From the NCBI RefSeq assembly GCF_963676285.1, contig NZ_OY781063.1, positions 1,364,001 through 1,428,000 of the forward strand: a stretch of 64,000 bases of DNA, in the 5' to 3' direction. Below the pieces are notes generated by a model, which saw only the letters and a list, made by a program, of their open reading frames with translations, searched no databases and was not told the DNA's origin. This DNA comes from an uncultured Sphaerochaeta sp. GTDB lineage: Bacteria > Spirochaetota > Spirochaetia > Sphaerochaetales > Sphaerochaetaceae. This document shows, one piece after another, positions 8,081 through 15,981 of the stretch (the stretch's first letter is position 1; every line of letters starts with the position of its first letter). Position numbers and translations under genes: made by a program.

Positions 8081-9049
8081 ATGAAAAGAATGCTGCTCGC
8101 ATTGCTTATCCTTACAACCATCACCTTCTCTGCATTTGCACAAGGTGGATCAGAACAGGCTACATTCCCAACCAAGCCTATCACCATTACCATCCCTGTC
8201 TCCGCAGGTGGTGGAACAGACTTGCTCGTACGCGCTATGAGCGCTCCACTCAAGGACATCCTTGGCGAAACCGTTAATGTAGTCAATAAACCAGGAGCAG
8301 GTGGCGCAATTGGATTTGCAGCAGGTGCTTCGGACAAGAACGACGGATATAGTGTCACATCGATGCTTGCTGAGCTCATTACCGTCACCCAGGTTGCCGA
8401 TGTAAACTTCTCCTACGAAAGTTTCATTCCTGTTTGTAACGTGAACAGTGAGTATGCAACGCTGACAGTACGTGCAGACGCACCGTATGACACGGTAGAA
8501 GAGTTTGTTGCCTATGCAAAAGCTCATCCAGGTGAAGTATCCATCGGAAACAGTGGTGTTGGTGGTATCTGGCACTTCATTGCAGCTGCAACCGCAGACA
8601 GCATGGGTATTGAAGTAAACCATGTACCGTTCGAAGGTGGGGGTACCGCTGTAACAGCTCTGGCTGGTGGTCACGTCGATGCAGTTCCCGTAACTCCACA
8701 GGAAGTAGATGTACAGGTCAAAGCAGGTAGGGCAAAGGTACTTGCAGTACTCGCTCCTAATCGTCACCCTTCCCTTCCTGATGTACCTACAGCCAGCGAA
8801 CTCGGCTATGAAGATCTGGTTTTCACCATCTTCCGTGGTTTTGGCGTACCCCTCGGTACTCCTGAGAATGTCGTAAAGACGCTCAGCGATGCTTTTGAGC
8901 AAGCGCTCAACACCCCAGAAATCACCAAGTTCATGGAAGAAAAGCACTACACCAAAGACTTCAAGACTGGTGCAGAGTTTGGAGCACAGATGGCTCGAGA
9001 AGAAGCCGTTTATGCAAAAATGGCTACTCAGCTTGGCCTAAAGAAATAA
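8081..9049 (+). CDS. tctC: Tripartite tricarboxylate transporter substrate-binding protein (TctC family)
   Basis: This 322-aa periplasmic binding protein starts with a cleavable signal (MKRMLLALLILTTITFSAFA). The mature end reads QGGSEQATFPTKPITI. TctC features are present: PVSAGGGTDLLVRA, the KPGAGGAIGF loop, NHVPFEGGGTAVTALAGGHVD and APNRHPSLPDVPTASE. It delivers a carboxylate to the TctAB permease. TctC proteins are numerous and the ligand is rarely predictable. The operon's dehydrogenase, isomerase and racemase-like genes suggest a hydroxy-acid or sugar acid rather than citrate. A stem-loop follows directly downstream and may raise its level over the permease. Confidence 0.93.
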   Translation: MKRMLLALLILTTITFSAFAQGGSEQATFPTKPITITIPVSAGGGTDLLVRAMSAPLKDILGETVNVVNKPGAGGAIGFAAGASDKNDGYSVTSMLAELITVTQVADVNFSYESFIPVCNVNSEYATLTVRADAPYDTVEEFVAYAKAHPGEVSIGNSGVGGIWHFIAAATADSMGIEVNHVPFEGGGTAVTALAGGHVDAVPVTPQEVDVQVKAGRAKVLAVLAPNRHPSLPDVPTASELGYEDLVFTIFRGFGVPLGTPENVVKTLSDAFEQALNTPEITKFMEEKHYTKDFKTGAEFGAQMAREEAVYAKMATQLGLKK

Positions 9050-9065
9050 TAAGGCAAAACGCAAG

Positions 9066-9091
9066 GGGGGTATGCCTTTGGGGATACCCCC
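9066..9091 (+). other. Intercistronic stem-loop after tctC
   Basis: GGGGGTAT (9066-9073) pairs perfectly with ATACCCCC (9084-9091) around a 10-base loop, between the tctC stop and tctB start, followed by TCTTATTTGTCT. It may act as a partial terminator or as a 3' RNA stabiliser that favours the binding-protein transcript. Confidence 0.7.
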
Positions 9092-9116
9092 TCTTATTTG
9101 TCTAACGGAGTCAACT

Positions 9117-9569
9117 ATGGTAAAAGTTAGTCGGATTTTTTCCTCAATCATGATTCTTCTTGGAATCTACGTAATCAGTGTTGCTAGTCAATTTCCCCCT
9201 GGAACAAACGGGGTCCTTGGTCCTGGTTTCTTTCCAATTTTGCTAGGAATATTATTGATTGCCCTTTCTATTCTCCAATTGGTAACGAGCCGAAAAGAGC
9301 CAAGAGAAGAGAACGCATCTTCTTCTGCAGACCCTCAGGCTACAAGACGCGTCATCATTTCTTGTTTGGTAGTTATCGCTTATATGATCCTTATTAACAT
9401 AGTAGGGTTCCTTGTTGCTACCCCAATCTTTCTTTTTACCATCATGTGGTTCTTTTCAGTCAGAAAAAAATCAATCTTGTTTACTACGAGTCTCGTAACC
9501 ACAGGATTGCTGTACTTCATATTCTTACAATTCTTGTCAGTGAGTCTTCCTACTGGCATGTTCTATTAA
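9117..9569 (+). CDS. tctB: Tripartite tricarboxylate transporter small membrane subunit (TctB family)
   Basis: This 150-aa protein has four hydrophobic segments typical of TctB: an N-terminal helix after MVKVSRIFSSIMILLG, the GVLGPGFFPILLGILL region, IISCLVVIAYMILIN, and a C-terminal pair. The start at 9117 is chosen because GGAG lies just upstream and the N terminus matches the family. The longer frame from 9072 would run through the stem-loop. It partners TctA in the inner membrane. It is the second gene of the operon, 9 bp before tctA. Confidence 0.9.
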   Translation: MVKVSRIFSSIMILLGIYVISVASQFPPGTNGVLGPGFFPILLGILLIALSILQLVTSRKEPREENASSSADPQATRRVIISCLVVIAYMILINIVGFLVATPIFLFTIMWFFSVRKKSILFTTSLVTTGLLYFIFLQFLSVSLPTGMFY

Positions 9570-9578
9570 GGAGTCACT

Positions 9579-11069
9579 ATGTTCGTAGAAATCCTACTTA
9601 ATGTATTCTCCTGGGATATTATGCTTGCATTGGTCGGTGGTGTCATTGCAGGTATTGCCATTGGCGCAATGCCCGGACTCACATCAACCATGGGAATAGC
9701 CCTCCTCATGCCCCTAACCTTCAAATTTGAACCACACGTTGGCATGATGCTTCTCATCGGTGAGTTTGTTGGAGGCATCTATGGCGGTTCCATTACCGCA
9801 ATCCTCATAAACACCCCAGGAACCAGTTCAGCGGCTGCAACTACGCTGGACGGCTACCCAATGACCCGACGGGGAGAAGCTGGCAGAGCTCTTGGTATAT
9901 CTACCATTTCTTCAGCAACAGGAGGCATGATCAGCGGCCTGATGCTCGTCTTCATTGCACCAACACTCGCCAGCATGGCTTTGAAATTCAGTGCACCAGA
10001 GACCTTTGCACTTGCCTTTTTCGGTATCAGCATCATTTCAAGCATCAGTGGCAATTCGCTGGTCAAGGGACTTATCTCTGGACTTCTGGGATTAATGATT
10101 TCCCTAATCGGCATGGACAACATCTCAGGATTCTCGCGCTTCACCTTTGGATCAATTTTTCTTATGAATGGACTCTCATTCATACCGGTCCTTGTGGGAC
10201 TCTTTGCCATGAGCCAATGCTTGCAGAGCATAGAAGAGTTGCTTGTAGTCAATGCAATAGACACAAAAGACCTCAAGCGTGCCAAAATCTCGATGAAAGA
10301 TTTCTTAACTATTTTCCCCACAGCTGTCCGAGCTGGGATTACCGGTACCTTGATCGGTATAATACCTGGCGCCGGCGGAGATATCAGTGCATTTGTCTCG
10401 TATGATATTGAAAAAAGATTCTCCAAGCATCCTGATCTTTTCGGGACAGGAATTCCTGAAGGCATAGCGGCTCCAGAGGCATCGAACAATGGTACAACCG
10501 GTGGAGCTCTTATCCCACTGCTTACCCTCGGAATTCCAGGGGATTCCAATACCGCAGTAATGCTGGGAGCACTGATGATGCACAACCTCACCCCCGGTCC
10601 CCAGCTGTTCATTGAACATGCATTGACGGTAAACACACTGTTCGCAGGGTTCTTCATTGCTAACTTGGTGATGATGGTTCTTGGTCTGAGCAACGTAAAG
10701 CATTTCATTAAGATCGTGAACATCCCAAAACAAATTCTGGTACCCATCGTCATGGTACTCTGTGTAATCGGATCGTTTGCAATCAATTCCAACTTCAATG
10801 ATGTGATCGTGATGTTCATTGCAGGTCTTGTAGGGTACGTACTCAGCAAGGGAGGATTCCCTCTCTCCCCCATCGTTCTCGCTCTTATTCTCGGGCCGAT
10901 GGCAGAGAGCAACTTCAGAAGAAGTCTTGTGATGAGCCACGGCAATTACTCTATTTTCTTCACTCGTCCGATTGCAGCAACATTCATCGCAATTGCGCTC
11001 CTCTCTCTGTTCCTCCCTATTTTCAAATCCTTGTGGGTCAACCATAGGAAAAAGGGGACTGATGCATGA
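9579..11069 (+). CDS. tctA: Tripartite tricarboxylate transporter large permease (TctA family)
   Basis: This 496-aa polytopic membrane protein has the usual TctA length and motifs. These include GAMPGLTSTMGIALLMPLTF near the N terminus, GGSITAILINTPGTSSAAAT (the family glycine/proline motif), GIIPGAGGDISAF, and the later repeat LTLGIPGDSNTAVMLGALM. Two homologous halves are visible. It forms the ion-driven import channel with TctB for the acid captured by TctC. Its stop overlaps the next start by ATGA, so permease and dehydrogenase are translationally coupled. Confidence 0.95.
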   Translation: MFVEILLNVFSWDIMLALVGGVIAGIAIGAMPGLTSTMGIALLMPLTFKFEPHVGMMLLIGEFVGGIYGGSITAILINTPGTSSAAATTLDGYPMTRRGEAGRALGISTISSATGGMISGLMLVFIAPTLASMALKFSAPETFALAFFGISIISSISGNSLVKGLISGLLGLMISLIGMDNISGFSRFTFGSIFLMNGLSFIPVLVGLFAMSQCLQSIEELLVVNAIDTKDLKRAKISMKDFLTIFPTAVRAGITGTLIGIIPGAGGDISAFVSYDIEKRFSKHPDLFGTGIPEGIAAPEASNNGTTGGALIPLLTLGIPGDSNTAVMLGALMMHNLTPGPQLFIEHALTVNTLFAGFFIANLVMMVLGLSNVKHFIKIVNIPKQILVPIVMVLCVIGSFAINSNFNDVIVMFIAGLVGYVLSKGGFPLSPIVLALILGPMAESNFRRSLVMSHGNYSIFFTRPIAATFIAIALLSLFLPIFKSLWVNHRKKGTDA

Positions 11070-12034
11070 GGAAAGTACTTGGATTCTCCCATAATTTCCC
11101 CCTTGGGGCAGTATCAGAGAAGCTACAGAATTTTGAGATTCTGATGCCGTCCTCCTCACTCGGAATATTCAGTGACAAAGAACTTGAGACTATCTTGCCA
11201 AACGTTGATGGCTTTATTTGCATCGCTGATACTCCGTTTGGAAGGCATGAATTCGCCAATGCACCAAGGCTCGCATGCTTGGGCAACCTAGGTTCAGGCT
11301 TCAACAACATTGATGTTGTTGAAGCTACAGAGCGTTCAATCCCTGTGTTGAATACACCACAAGCGGTGGTCAATCCAACTGCAGAGAATACCCTTTCCCT
11401 TATTCTAGGGCTCACAAGGGGAACGGTCAGATACGACCGCTCCCTCCGCGAGACAGGAATCTGCCCAAAGGAGCTTCTCAGTTTTGCAGATATGACCCTG
11501 GAAGGGAAAACACTTGGGATTGTAGGATATGGAAGAATCGGGAGACGAGTAGGCATGCTGGCAAGTGCCTTTGGAATGCACGTAGTACACACAGACTCGC
11601 ATAGCCCAGAATCCCTCCCGCTTGAAGAGCTTCTAAAGCAATCAGATGTAGTGAGTCTACACCTGCCATACAGACCAGAAAACCATCACCTTATCAATGA
11701 GCGTACACTTTCATTGATGAAACCCTCTGCCTATTTAGTGAATGTCTCCCGAGGGCCAATAGTAAAGGAAGATGCGTTAGTGCATGCGCTTCGCAATAAC
11801 CTGATCAAGGGAGCCGGCCTGGATGTGCACGAGAATGAGCCATTTGTATCTGAAGAAGTACGATCACTTTCCAATGTGGTTATCACCCCGCATATTTCAA
11901 CAAACCTTGCAGAAATCCGCTTCTCAATGCTTGCAGAGTTATTGGAGGGAATGAACACAATATTCTCTTCTGGCAAGCTTCCAAAGAATACGGTCAATTC
12001 TCAAGAATTATCAATAAGAAGGAGCAAGTCATGA
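11066..12034 (+). CDS. D-isomer-specific 2-hydroxyacid dehydrogenase
   Basis: This 322-aa NAD(P)-dependent oxidoreductase has a split substrate domain around a central Rossmann fold (about 100-285). The Rossmann motif is GKTLGIVGYGRIGRRVG. The catalytic triad is present: Arg in VNVSRGPIVKEDAL, Glu in DVHENEP and His in VITPHIST. Family members reduce glyoxylate, hydroxypyruvate or 2-keto sugar acids, or run in the oxidative direction. The gene is coupled to tctA by an ATGA overlap, so it probably acts on the imported acid. Exact substrate cannot be read from the sequence. Confidence 0.9.
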   Translation: MRKVLGFSHNFPLGAVSEKLQNFEILMPSSSLGIFSDKELETILPNVDGFICIADTPFGRHEFANAPRLACLGNLGSGFNNIDVVEATERSIPVLNTPQAVVNPTAENTLSLILGLTRGTVRYDRSLRETGICPKELLSFADMTLEGKTLGIVGYGRIGRRVGMLASAFGMHVVHTDSHSPESLPLEELLKQSDVVSLHLPYRPENHHLINERTLSLMKPSAYLVNVSRGPIVKEDALVHALRNNLIKGAGLDVHENEPFVSEEVRSLSNVVITPHISTNLAEIRFSMLAELLEGMNTIFSSGKLPKNTVNSQELSIRRSKS

Positions 12035-12966
12035 ATGACCTGAAAACATATTTCTCACTCGGTATCAGTGTGGGATTGCTTTACCCTGAAGCTCAGATAA
12101 GTGAACAAAGACATCTCAGTGCCTTTACCAAGACAGCACAACTCGCAGGGTATGAGACCCTGGAAACCTTTCTTTCCAACGATCCAGCCATCCGTAAGGC
12201 AGAGATCTCCATTGCAAAAGAAGAAGGAAAGATTATCAACTATAATTTCCCAGCTGATTTCCAATTGGGAGGAGAGTTCGATCCAAGCAGCAAGAACCCT
12301 GTGTTTCGAAAGAAAGCTTTAGACTTGGCAAAAAAACATGTCGACTATGCCCAGGAAGCGGGATCAAAGGTCATCGGTATGACCAGTGGCATTGACCACG
12401 GCGAAGAGAACCGTACAGAATCGATGAACTATTTTGCTGAATACATGGATGTACTCTCTGCCTATGCTCAGCAAGCAGGCATCACCTTGACGCTGGAACC
12501 TGTTGAACGAGGCATTTTCAAGAACCTATTACTCGGACCTACTGCCGATATCTGTGCATTTATTCAGAAGATGCAACAAATGGGACATGACAATGTTGCC
12601 GTATTGTTTGACACCGCCCATATGCCATTAATGAAGGAAGATCCAATTGAATCTGTCCGACTGGCACATACCGTTGGCATTGGGCATATTCACATCGGTA
12701 ATGCCATTCTCAGCAATGATAGAAACCCTCTTTATGGGCATTGTCATGCGCCAATTGGGATCATGGAAGGAGAATATGATTGGATGGATGTATCACGGTT
12801 CTTTAAAGAACTCATTGATCTTGGCCATTTGAGTTCTCAACCAACCCAAGAGAAAAAATGCATCTCCTTGGAAATGGCCCCCTATGCAGGCATTTCCCCG
12901 GAGCTCTCCGCTGCTGTGGCATATGAGAAAGTCCAAAATGCTTGGAAGCAGGCAATCGAGGCATAA
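12031..12966 (+). CDS. TIM-barrel sugar phosphate isomerase/epimerase-like protein
   Basis: This 311-aa protein belongs to the xylose-isomerase-like TIM-barrel (AP endonuclease 2) superfamily. Candidate metal ligands follow the family pattern: Glu in LTLEPVERG, Asp and His in LFDTAHMPLMK, His in HIHIGNAI and Glu in ISLEMAPYAG. It overlaps the preceding dehydrogenase gene by ATGA. It likely isomerises or epimerises a keto or hydroxy acid made by the dehydrogenase. The exact reaction is unknown. Confidence 0.82.
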   Translation: MNDLKTYFSLGISVGLLYPEAQISEQRHLSAFTKTAQLAGYETLETFLSNDPAIRKAEISIAKEEGKIINYNFPADFQLGGEFDPSSKNPVFRKKALDLAKKHVDYAQEAGSKVIGMTSGIDHGEENRTESMNYFAEYMDVLSAYAQQAGITLTLEPVERGIFKNLLLGPTADICAFIQKMQQMGHDNVAVLFDTAHMPLMKEDPIESVRLAHTVGIGHIHIGNAILSNDRNPLYGHCHAPIGIMEGEYDWMDVSRFFKELIDLGHLSSQPTQEKKCISLEMAPYAGISPELSAAVAYEKVQNAWKQAIEA

Positions 12967-12967
12967 A

Positions 12968-13627
12968 ATGAAACAAATCGCACTTATCCATACAGTTGCA
13001 AGTGTACACGCGACATTTGCCACACAGCTACGCGAGGTGATTGGCAAGGAAGTCCTCATCCATAATATCTTGGATGACTTCCTTGCAACCGACCCGAACG
13101 CAACAGGAACCTTCTCAGAGACAAATGAGAAACGTCTTCGTAATGATATTGAAAACGCAGTTCTCACTGGTTGTGATGTCGTGGTTACCACTTGCTCAAC
13201 CCTTTCGCCCCATGTAGAGCGCATGAGAGATCAGTTTGCCACGAAGATCATTACCATTGATGAAGCTATGGCACAGAGAGCGATTGAACTGGGTTCTGTT
13301 ATTACTGTGCTGGCAACGGCAAACTCTACAGTAGGCCCTACAGTGCGTAAGCTTGAGAAGACAGCCAAGGAACACAGCAAGCCTCTCACCGTTGAGGCCT
13401 TTGTTTGCACAGAAGCAATGGATGCACTGCGAAGTGGAGATACTGAAAGACATAATCAACTCGTGGTGGAGCTTGCTGAAAAAGCAAGGGGCAGTGAAGT
13501 ATGCGTACTTGCACAAGCTTCCATGGCTCATTTGCAAGATGATATTGAGCAAGAGCTTGGAATACCGGTGTTATCGAGCCCCCCACTGTGCATGCAGCAA
13601 GTTGCCCGCTATATCTCATCGTTATAG
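12968..13627 (+). CDS. Aspartate/glutamate racemase-family protein
   Basis: This 219-aa protein resembles the Asp/Glu/hydantoin racemase superfamily. Two cysteine-bearing motifs, VVTTCSTLSPHVE near residue 70 and VEAFVCTEAMDAL near 150, occupy the positions of the two catalytic cysteines. VLATANSTVGPTV is a typical phosphate- or carboxylate-binding loop. The ATG at 12968 follows GAGG seven bases upstream, one base beyond the isomerase stop. As last gene of the tct operon it may racemise or isomerise the substrate. Maleate-isomerase-like or decarboxylase-like activity is also possible in this superfamily. Confidence 0.78.
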   Translation: MKQIALIHTVASVHATFATQLREVIGKEVLIHNILDDFLATDPNATGTFSETNEKRLRNDIENAVLTGCDVVVTTCSTLSPHVERMRDQFATKIITIDEAMAQRAIELGSVITVLATANSTVGPTVRKLEKTAKEHSKPLTVEAFVCTEAMDALRSGDTERHNQLVVELAEKARGSEVCVLAQASMAHLQDDIEQELGIPVLSSPPLCMQQVARYISSL

Positions 13628-13664
13628 TAAATCACCAATCGGTAAACATAATCATTGATCATTG

Positions 13665-13766
13665 CCCCTGAAGAGGGCCGACAATTGCTCTATCGGTATC
13701 ATGTACTTTCACTGAATAGAGCATATTGTAGCTACATACAATGACCTTCTTCAGGGATCTTTTTTC
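13665..13766 (+). terminator. Complex structured terminator or 3' RNA after the tct operon
   Basis: CCCTGAAGA (13666-13674) pairs with TCTTCAGGG (13748-13756), followed by ATCTTTTTTC, a Rho-independent terminator layout with a very large loop. Inside the loop, ACAATTGCTCTAT (13681-13693) pairs with ATAGAGCATATTGT (13716-13729). A further alternative hairpin is ATTGTA (13725-13730) with TACAAT (13737-13742). The rest of the 13628-14012 gap holds one more short hairpin, AGCAAAT/ATTTGCT at 13782-13805, and no gene that I can support. Confidence 0.55.
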
Positions 13767-14012
13767 AGTTTTTGGGTAAGTAGCAAATATTTTCAGAAAT
13801 TTGCTGTTTGGGCCTTCCCTCCATCTTGAAAGAGCAGCTAACTCTCCAAAACAGAGACAAGATTGAACAGGATTTTAAGAAAGTACCTTTCCGAATAAGA
13901 TACGCAGCGGGCATTCAACTACAATCCCCATGGTAACTACATCGAGAACAAAGGGCATCTAGTCATTGATTGCATAATCATCATTTCAGGTCCAAGAGGG
14001 AGGAAGAGGCCA

Positions 14013-14918
14013 TTACCCCAGCGCTTTCTCAAGAAGCGCAATCTGGTTATTGAATTTCTGCAGGTTTGTTTGTTTCAGTCTCTGAAGATTCAATTGTTTC
14101 CAACGCAATGCTGGCAGTCTACTGACATTGGGTATTGCTTCATGCTCGCCTCTATTCGATAAAGAGAAGAAATCCAACAGGAATTGTCTCTGCTTGTCGG
14201 TAAGGGTTTTTCTTACTGTATCAGTCATTGCAGAGAATGTTCGATTACAATCCTCGATTGTGAACGCTATTTCACTCATCCCGGTAAATTCCTTCTCGAG
14301 TATAGAAGCATACTCTTGTCTATTTGGGGAGAGAAGCTCAAAGGGAGGCCTATTATGTCCACATAATGCAACAACAAACCCATCCAGGATATGTTCAGAA
14401 ATGCCTTCTGCGTTCATGAGCAACATGATATCAAACAAATCTCTTGGATGCTGTCGATCCAAACCTGCACAGAGCTTACCCCCATATAAATCAGGCATTG
14501 ACATGACGGGCAGAGATGCAAATCCGAGAGAGGAGACAGCCTCACTTACTCTCATGTTCACAGGGTCATATACATATCCTCGTAACGTATAATTTGGTTC
14601 TATCTTTATCTGAGACCTGCCATCACTACAGATCAACTTACGGACATCATCACGATAATTTCTGATCACCGCCATGATCCCAAGTTTCTGCACCCCCGAC
14701 ATAATACTATCCAACGAGGCGTTAATATTGTGAATAGCCACATCACGTTCTTCAAAACCAAGGTACGTCAGATCGATATCCACAGAGAGACGCGGAAGAT
14801 CCCGCACGAATAGGTTAATTGCGGTGCCCCCTTTCAAAGCAAACCATGGTTCTTTGCTTATGATCGGTAACACCTTAATCAGCAACTTGACCTGGTCCAA
14901 ATACACTTCCTTAAACAT
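14013..14918 (-). CDS. abiEii: AbiEii-family nucleotidyltransferase toxin
   Basis: This 301-aa protein is a DUF1814 nucleotidyltransferase, the toxin of the AbiE type IV toxin-antitoxin or abortive-infection system. Motifs visible are KGGTAINLF, SVDIDLTYL (metal-binding Asp pair) and the later GGKLCAGLDRQHPRDLFDI with the catalytic lysine region. The start at 14918 is preferred because GAGGG lies nine bases upstream. An ATG at 14927 would leave no spacing. It overlaps the 3' end of the antitoxin gene, as expected for this bicistronic family. The target is unknown; related MenA/AbiEii enzymes add nucleotides to tRNA. Confidence 0.9.
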   Translation of the reverse strand: MFKEVYLDQVKLLIKVLPIISKEPWFALKGGTAINLFVRDLPRLSVDIDLTYLGFEERDVAIHNINASLDSIMSGVQKLGIMAVIRNYRDDVRKLICSDGRSQIKIEPNYTLRGYVYDPVNMRVSEAVSSLGFASLPVMSMPDLYGGKLCAGLDRQHPRDLFDIMLLMNAEGISEHILDGFVVALCGHNRPPFELLSPNRQEYASILEKEFTGMSEIAFTIEDCNRTFSAMTDTVRKTLTDKQRQFLLDFFSLSNRGEHEAIPNVSRLPALRWKQLNLQRLKQTNLQKFNNQIALLEKALG

Positions 14919-15681
14919 TCTCAACATCCCTCAAGCTGATTCCATACTTGGAATCATATACCCCATTAGGCTCAATGACTCTTTTCCCTTGCCCAAGATC
15001 AAACCTTGTTACATCAAGATGATCAAACCAAGCATGTCCGAGCTTTTCGGCCATGTACAAGAACAATCTCTTCACCTTTACAGAAGAGCAATGCTCCAGC
15101 AATGCCTGGAGGCTATCAGGCCTCAGGCCAACCATCATCTCAAGCATCTGATATGCCACTTTCAGGCTACCTCTTTCTGGACAAAGAAACAGGTATTCGA
15201 GAATAGCTCTTTCAGCAGTAGCAATCGGATACGTAAAATCACGGTGCTTCCTGCTTTCCAAGCCTAATCCGCCACTCAGAAACGAAGTAGAGACTATCTC
15301 CATGTTTCTCTGCAGATTTAACGCATTGAACCAAGCGGGTAGCCGATCCTGGCTGGGTTTATACACATATTCTACAATGCTGCTTTCGTCAGGTTGTATG
15401 AAATGATGGTAGCCATGTAACCGTAAGGCAGATAATCCACCCAAATGCATTTCAAGATTGCTTTGGTTAGAGAGACATGACAAAGCTCCTTCAAGCGTGG
15501 GCTCATCTGAGAAGAACATAAAAACACCTCTGTCTACGCGTTTTAACCAGCCATTTTTTACATACGCTTGCTGAAGATCATTTGAAATCCCCAAGTCTTT
15601 GAGATACGAAGAGAGGATAAGGGTTCCTCTGGGAATGATCTCTATTAGATGCTTTATTTTAGTACCATTTATCGTATTCAT
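14911..15681 (-). CDS. abiEi: AbiEi-family antitoxin/autorepressor
   Basis: This 256-aa protein has a predicted N-terminal winged-helix region (about 10-80, QQAYVKNGWLKRVDRGVF) and an AbiEi C-terminal domain (FTYPIATAERAILEYLFL, then EMMVGLRPDSLQALLEHC). AbiEi proteins neutralise AbiEii without direct binding and repress their own promoter through inverted repeats. A matching inverted repeat spans the start codon here (15670-15690). It is transcribed with the toxin gene and divergently from the ATPase at 15982. Confidence 0.88.
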   Translation of the reverse strand: MNTINGTKIKHLIEIIPRGTLILSSYLKDLGISNDLQQAYVKNGWLKRVDRGVFMFFSDEPTLEGALSCLSNQSNLEMHLGGLSALRLHGYHHFIQPDESSIVEYVYKPSQDRLPAWFNALNLQRNMEIVSTSFLSGGLGLESRKHRDFTYPIATAERAILEYLFLCPERGSLKVAYQMLEMMVGLRPDSLQALLEHCSSVKVKRLFLYMAEKLGHAWFDHLDVTRFDLGQGKRVIEPNGVYDSKYGISLRDVENV

Positions 15682-15690
15682 ACTACGATA
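15670..15690. promoter_or_regulatory. Candidate AbiEi operator over its own start codon
   Basis: TATCGTA (15670-15676) and TACGATA (15684-15690) form a 7-bp inverted repeat that contains the antitoxin ATG. On the minus strand a TATAAT-type -10 element lies directly upstream (within ACTATAATTATCG). Bound AbiEi would block transcription initiation. Confidence 0.5.
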
Positions 15691-15766
15691 ATTATAGTTT
15701 TTTTAAACCACAATTACAAGAGATCGCATTGCTTTATAGTTATCCGGGTTCAATCATACAACTTAT

Positions 15767-15827
15767 GGGATTCCCCCAGTTGAATGATTCCTTTCGGGAG
15801 CGTAACCGAATAATCATGAGAAATCCC
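15767..15827. other. Nested inverted repeat between abiE and ATPase
   Basis: Three nested complementary segments occur. GGGATT (15767-15772) pairs with AATCCC (15822-15827). ATGATT (15784-15789) pairs with AATCAT (15812-15817). TTCGG (15793-15797) pairs with CCGAA (15806-15810). The element could fold as a long interrupted hairpin in RNA on either strand. It occupies most of the gap upstream of the ATPase repeats; function is unknown. Confidence 0.4.
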
Positions 15828-15866
15828 AAGAAGACAGGGATTGTTCTCTTATAGGAGAAATCGAAA

Positions 15867-15963
15867 GGATTATACCCATAAGAACTGGTAGTTTTTCCAG
15901 AGTTTTTAGGGTTATACCCATAAAAACTTTCTTTACTTATCTAGTTTTACTGGGTATAATCTT
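15867..15963. repeat. Three copies of a ~20-bp repeat at the ATPase promoter
   Basis: GGATTATACCCATAAGAACT (15867-15886) and GGGTTATACCCATAAAAACT (15911-15930) are direct repeats 44 bp apart. AGTTTTACTGGGTATAATC (15945-15963) is an inverted copy that supplies the -10 box of the downstream gene. The TTTACT (15934-15939) and TATAAT (15957-15962) elements are 17 bp apart. The ATPase, or another repeat-binding protein, could therefore control this promoter. Confidence 0.7.
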
Positions 15964-15981
15964 TATAAGAGGTGCTCATTC

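Noticed and set aside
9854..10945. Minus-strand open frame of 363 codons opposite tctA
   Set aside because: TctA motifs cover the whole plus-strand frame; the antisense product is low in complexity and unlike any family I know.
10305..11159. 284-codon minus-strand frame over tctA and dehydrogenase start
   Set aside because: It crosses the ATGA-coupled junction of two well supported genes and has no known motif.
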